Below the pieces are notes generated by a model. It worked only from the letters and a program-made list of their open reading frames with translations, searched no databases and was not told the DNA's origin. A stretch of 55,452 nt of DNA from Shewanella sp. TC10. GTDB taxonomy: Bacteria > Pseudomonadota > Gammaproteobacteria > Enterobacterales > Shewanellaceae. This document shows, piece by piece, positions 54,307-55,452 of the stretch. The stretch lies in assembly GCF_009663145.1 (NCBI RefSeq), contig NZ_VKHR01000031.1:1-55452 (forward strand), in the 5' to 3' direction. The position numbers were made by a program, and so were the translations under genes. Each line of letters begins with the position of its first letter. Position 1 is the first letter of the stretch.

Positions 54307-55452
54307 ACAGTGAAATTGGATTAACCTCAATATCTGGTGAACACGTAGCACTAAAATCAGTCGATATATCTGCCAAACTAACGGGAGTACTATCAGAGGT
54401 TGAAATTGAGCAGCAATATAAAAATAACTCATCAAATAATATTGAAACAGTTTATACCTTCCCTCTTCCTATTGATGCCATATTAACGTCACTAGAAGTT
54501 GAAATAAATGGCGAGCTACTCCAAGGTCAAGTCAAAGCAAACGCTGTCGCTGAAGAAGATTATGAACAAGCCATTGTTAGCGGCGATACCGCTGTTCTAT
54601 TAACTAAAGTCACCGATGGGTTATATTGTATTAACCTAGGGAACCTTCTTGCTGAGCATGAAGCAACCATTTCTATCAGCTATGCTCAACTTCACCACTG
54701 GCAAGGTGATAGCCTTCGGTTTTACCTTCCGACGACAATTGCACCAAAGTACGGCAACCCGCAACAAGCTAATATTACTCAGCATCAAATTCCACAGCAG
54801 TCATTATCAGCATCGTATAAATTAAATTTCTCTATTACTGTTGAAGGTTTACTCGCAGGAGCTGCAATCAATAGCCCCACTCATAACGTGGCATACCAAG
54901 TGATAGATCAAGTCATGAAGGCCAGCCTTAAGCATGCTCAGCCTATGGATCGTGACTTCATTTTAGAAATTGATAAGCCCAACGGATATATTGGAGAAGG
55001 TTATTGGGCAAATGATGGAGAGGAAATAGTTGCGTTAACATCATTTATTCCGCAGCTAGACCAACCTCAAACAAGTCCGCCGACATACCAGCCGCGCTGT
55101 ATTAAAATGGTTGTAGATTGCTCAGGTTCAATGGCCGGTGATTCAATTGCCCAAGCGCGTGTCGCATTAATTGATATGCTCAATTTGTTAGATGCTCAAG
55201 ACTATTTCAATATCATTCTATTTGGCTCTGTTCACCATCAACTGTTCAACGAATCTGTTATTGCTGATAGCACAAATATTAGTATCGCTAAGGATAAGTT
55301 ACAGATACTTGCAGCCAATCTAGGTGGTACTGAAATGCAACCAGCATTAACTGCAGCCTACAACTCAAAAACAATACCCCATTTACCAACCGATATACTG
55401 CTCATTACCGATGGTCAAACTTGGAGCGAAGATGAATTACTTGCAAATGCTA
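54303..55452 (+). CDS. VIT and von Willebrand factor A domain protein (partial, 3' end outside window)
   Basis: At least 383 residues are visible. Residues 1-130 form a VIT domain (VALKSVDISAKLTGVLSEVEIEQQY, YTFPLPIDAILTSLEVEINGELL, with the downstream AEEDYEQAI), the domain of inter-alpha-trypsin inhibitors. A VWA domain follows from about residue 266: KMVVDCSGSMAG holds the MIDAS D-x-S-x-S, LGGTEMQPAL the conserved Thr, and LLITDG the Asp. No signal peptide or membrane anchor precedes the VIT domain, unlike the exported relatives, so it is probably cytosolic. It overlaps the MerR gene by ATGA, hence coupled and co-regulated. The C-terminal part is not visible. Confidence 0.9.
   Translation, partial: MNSEIGLTSISGEHVALKSVDISAKLTGVLSEVEIEQQYKNNSSNNIETVYTFPLPIDAILTSLEVEINGELLQGQVKANAVAEEDYEQAIVSGDTAVLLTKVTDGLYCINLGNLLAEHEATISISYAQLHHWQGDSLRFYLPTTIAPKYGNPQQANITQHQIPQQSLSASYKLNFSITVEGLLAGAAINSPTHNVAYQVIDQVMKASLKHAQPMDRDFILEIDKPNGYIGEGYWANDGEEIVALTSFIPQLDQPQTSPPTYQPRCIKMVVDCSGSMAGDSIAQARVALIDMLNLLDAQDYFNIILFGSVHHQLFNESVIADSTNISIAKDKLQILAANLGGTEMQPALTAAYNSKTIPHLPTDILLITDGQTWSEDELLANA

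Overview
The window reads as a stretch of core chromosome from a marine gammaproteobacterium of the Shewanella type (Alteromonadales). The reasons are the gene order around gyrA-ubiG and serC-aroA-cmk-rpsA-ihfB-lapA-lapB-pyrF, the 2Fe-2S ferredoxin directly behind nrdAB, family-level protein resemblance, and a moderately AT-rich composition. This is an inference from recognised proteins, not a database match. I see no rRNA, tRNA, insertion sequence, prophage or CRISPR array.

Region 1 (1-9.2 kb): the start of an unrecognised conserved gene, a DTW-domain tRNA modification gene (tapT-like) next to pssA, a PBP4-type DacB, an acyl-CoA dehydrogenase, a stand-alone HExxH protein with an LPD1-like signature, a DUF2058 protein and a 2,4-dienoyl-CoA-reductase-like SDR. 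Region 2 (9.2-18.7 kb): housekeeping genes pyrF, lapB, lapA, ihfB, rpsA, cmk and aroA on the minus strand, an aromatic/aspartate aminotransferase on the plus strand, and serC. Region 3 (18.7-29.6 kb): a serine hydrolase, gyrA, ubiG, a Gph/MupP-like phosphatase, and nrdA-nrdB-ferredoxin. The nrd genes lie behind a long promoter region with paired DnaA-like boxes and tandem NrdR-like boxes. Region 4 (29.6-37.3 kb) looks accessory: LysR/MATE divergent pair, exported YciI-like protein, PAS-PAS-GGDEF cyclase, AbgT transporter, an SDR and a GNAT. Region 5 (37.3-44.4 kb): fadH, sppA, ansA, YeaC-like DUF1315, a zinc-ribbon membrane protein and an M14 carboxypeptidase. Region 6 (44.4-55.4 kb): an orphan response regulator with a degenerate receiver, arsR-acr3, two GNAT-type proteins, an ABM-domain protein, a DUF885 lipoprotein, a YegS-like lipid kinase, a DUF4386 membrane protein, a small Arg/Cys-rich protein with a possible overlapping 40-codon gene, and a MerR regulator overlapping a VIT/VWA protein that runs off the window.

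Functionally, fatty-acid oxidation is represented three times (acyl-CoA dehydrogenase, DECR-like SDR, FadH), the envelope by pssA, dacB, lapAB, sppA and the YegS-like kinase, and DNA and nucleotide metabolism by gyrA, nrdAB, pyrF and cmk. Intrinsic terminators are unusually easy to see and separate most convergent pairs.

No complete and obviously new multi-gene system is visible. The best leads are the MerR + VIT/VWA pair at the right edge, the stand-alone LPD1-like metalloprotease-type protein, the overlapping small genes at 53.4-53.8 kb, the degenerate orphan response regulator, and short tandem duplications of unrelated sequence that recur in at least ten intergenic spacers.
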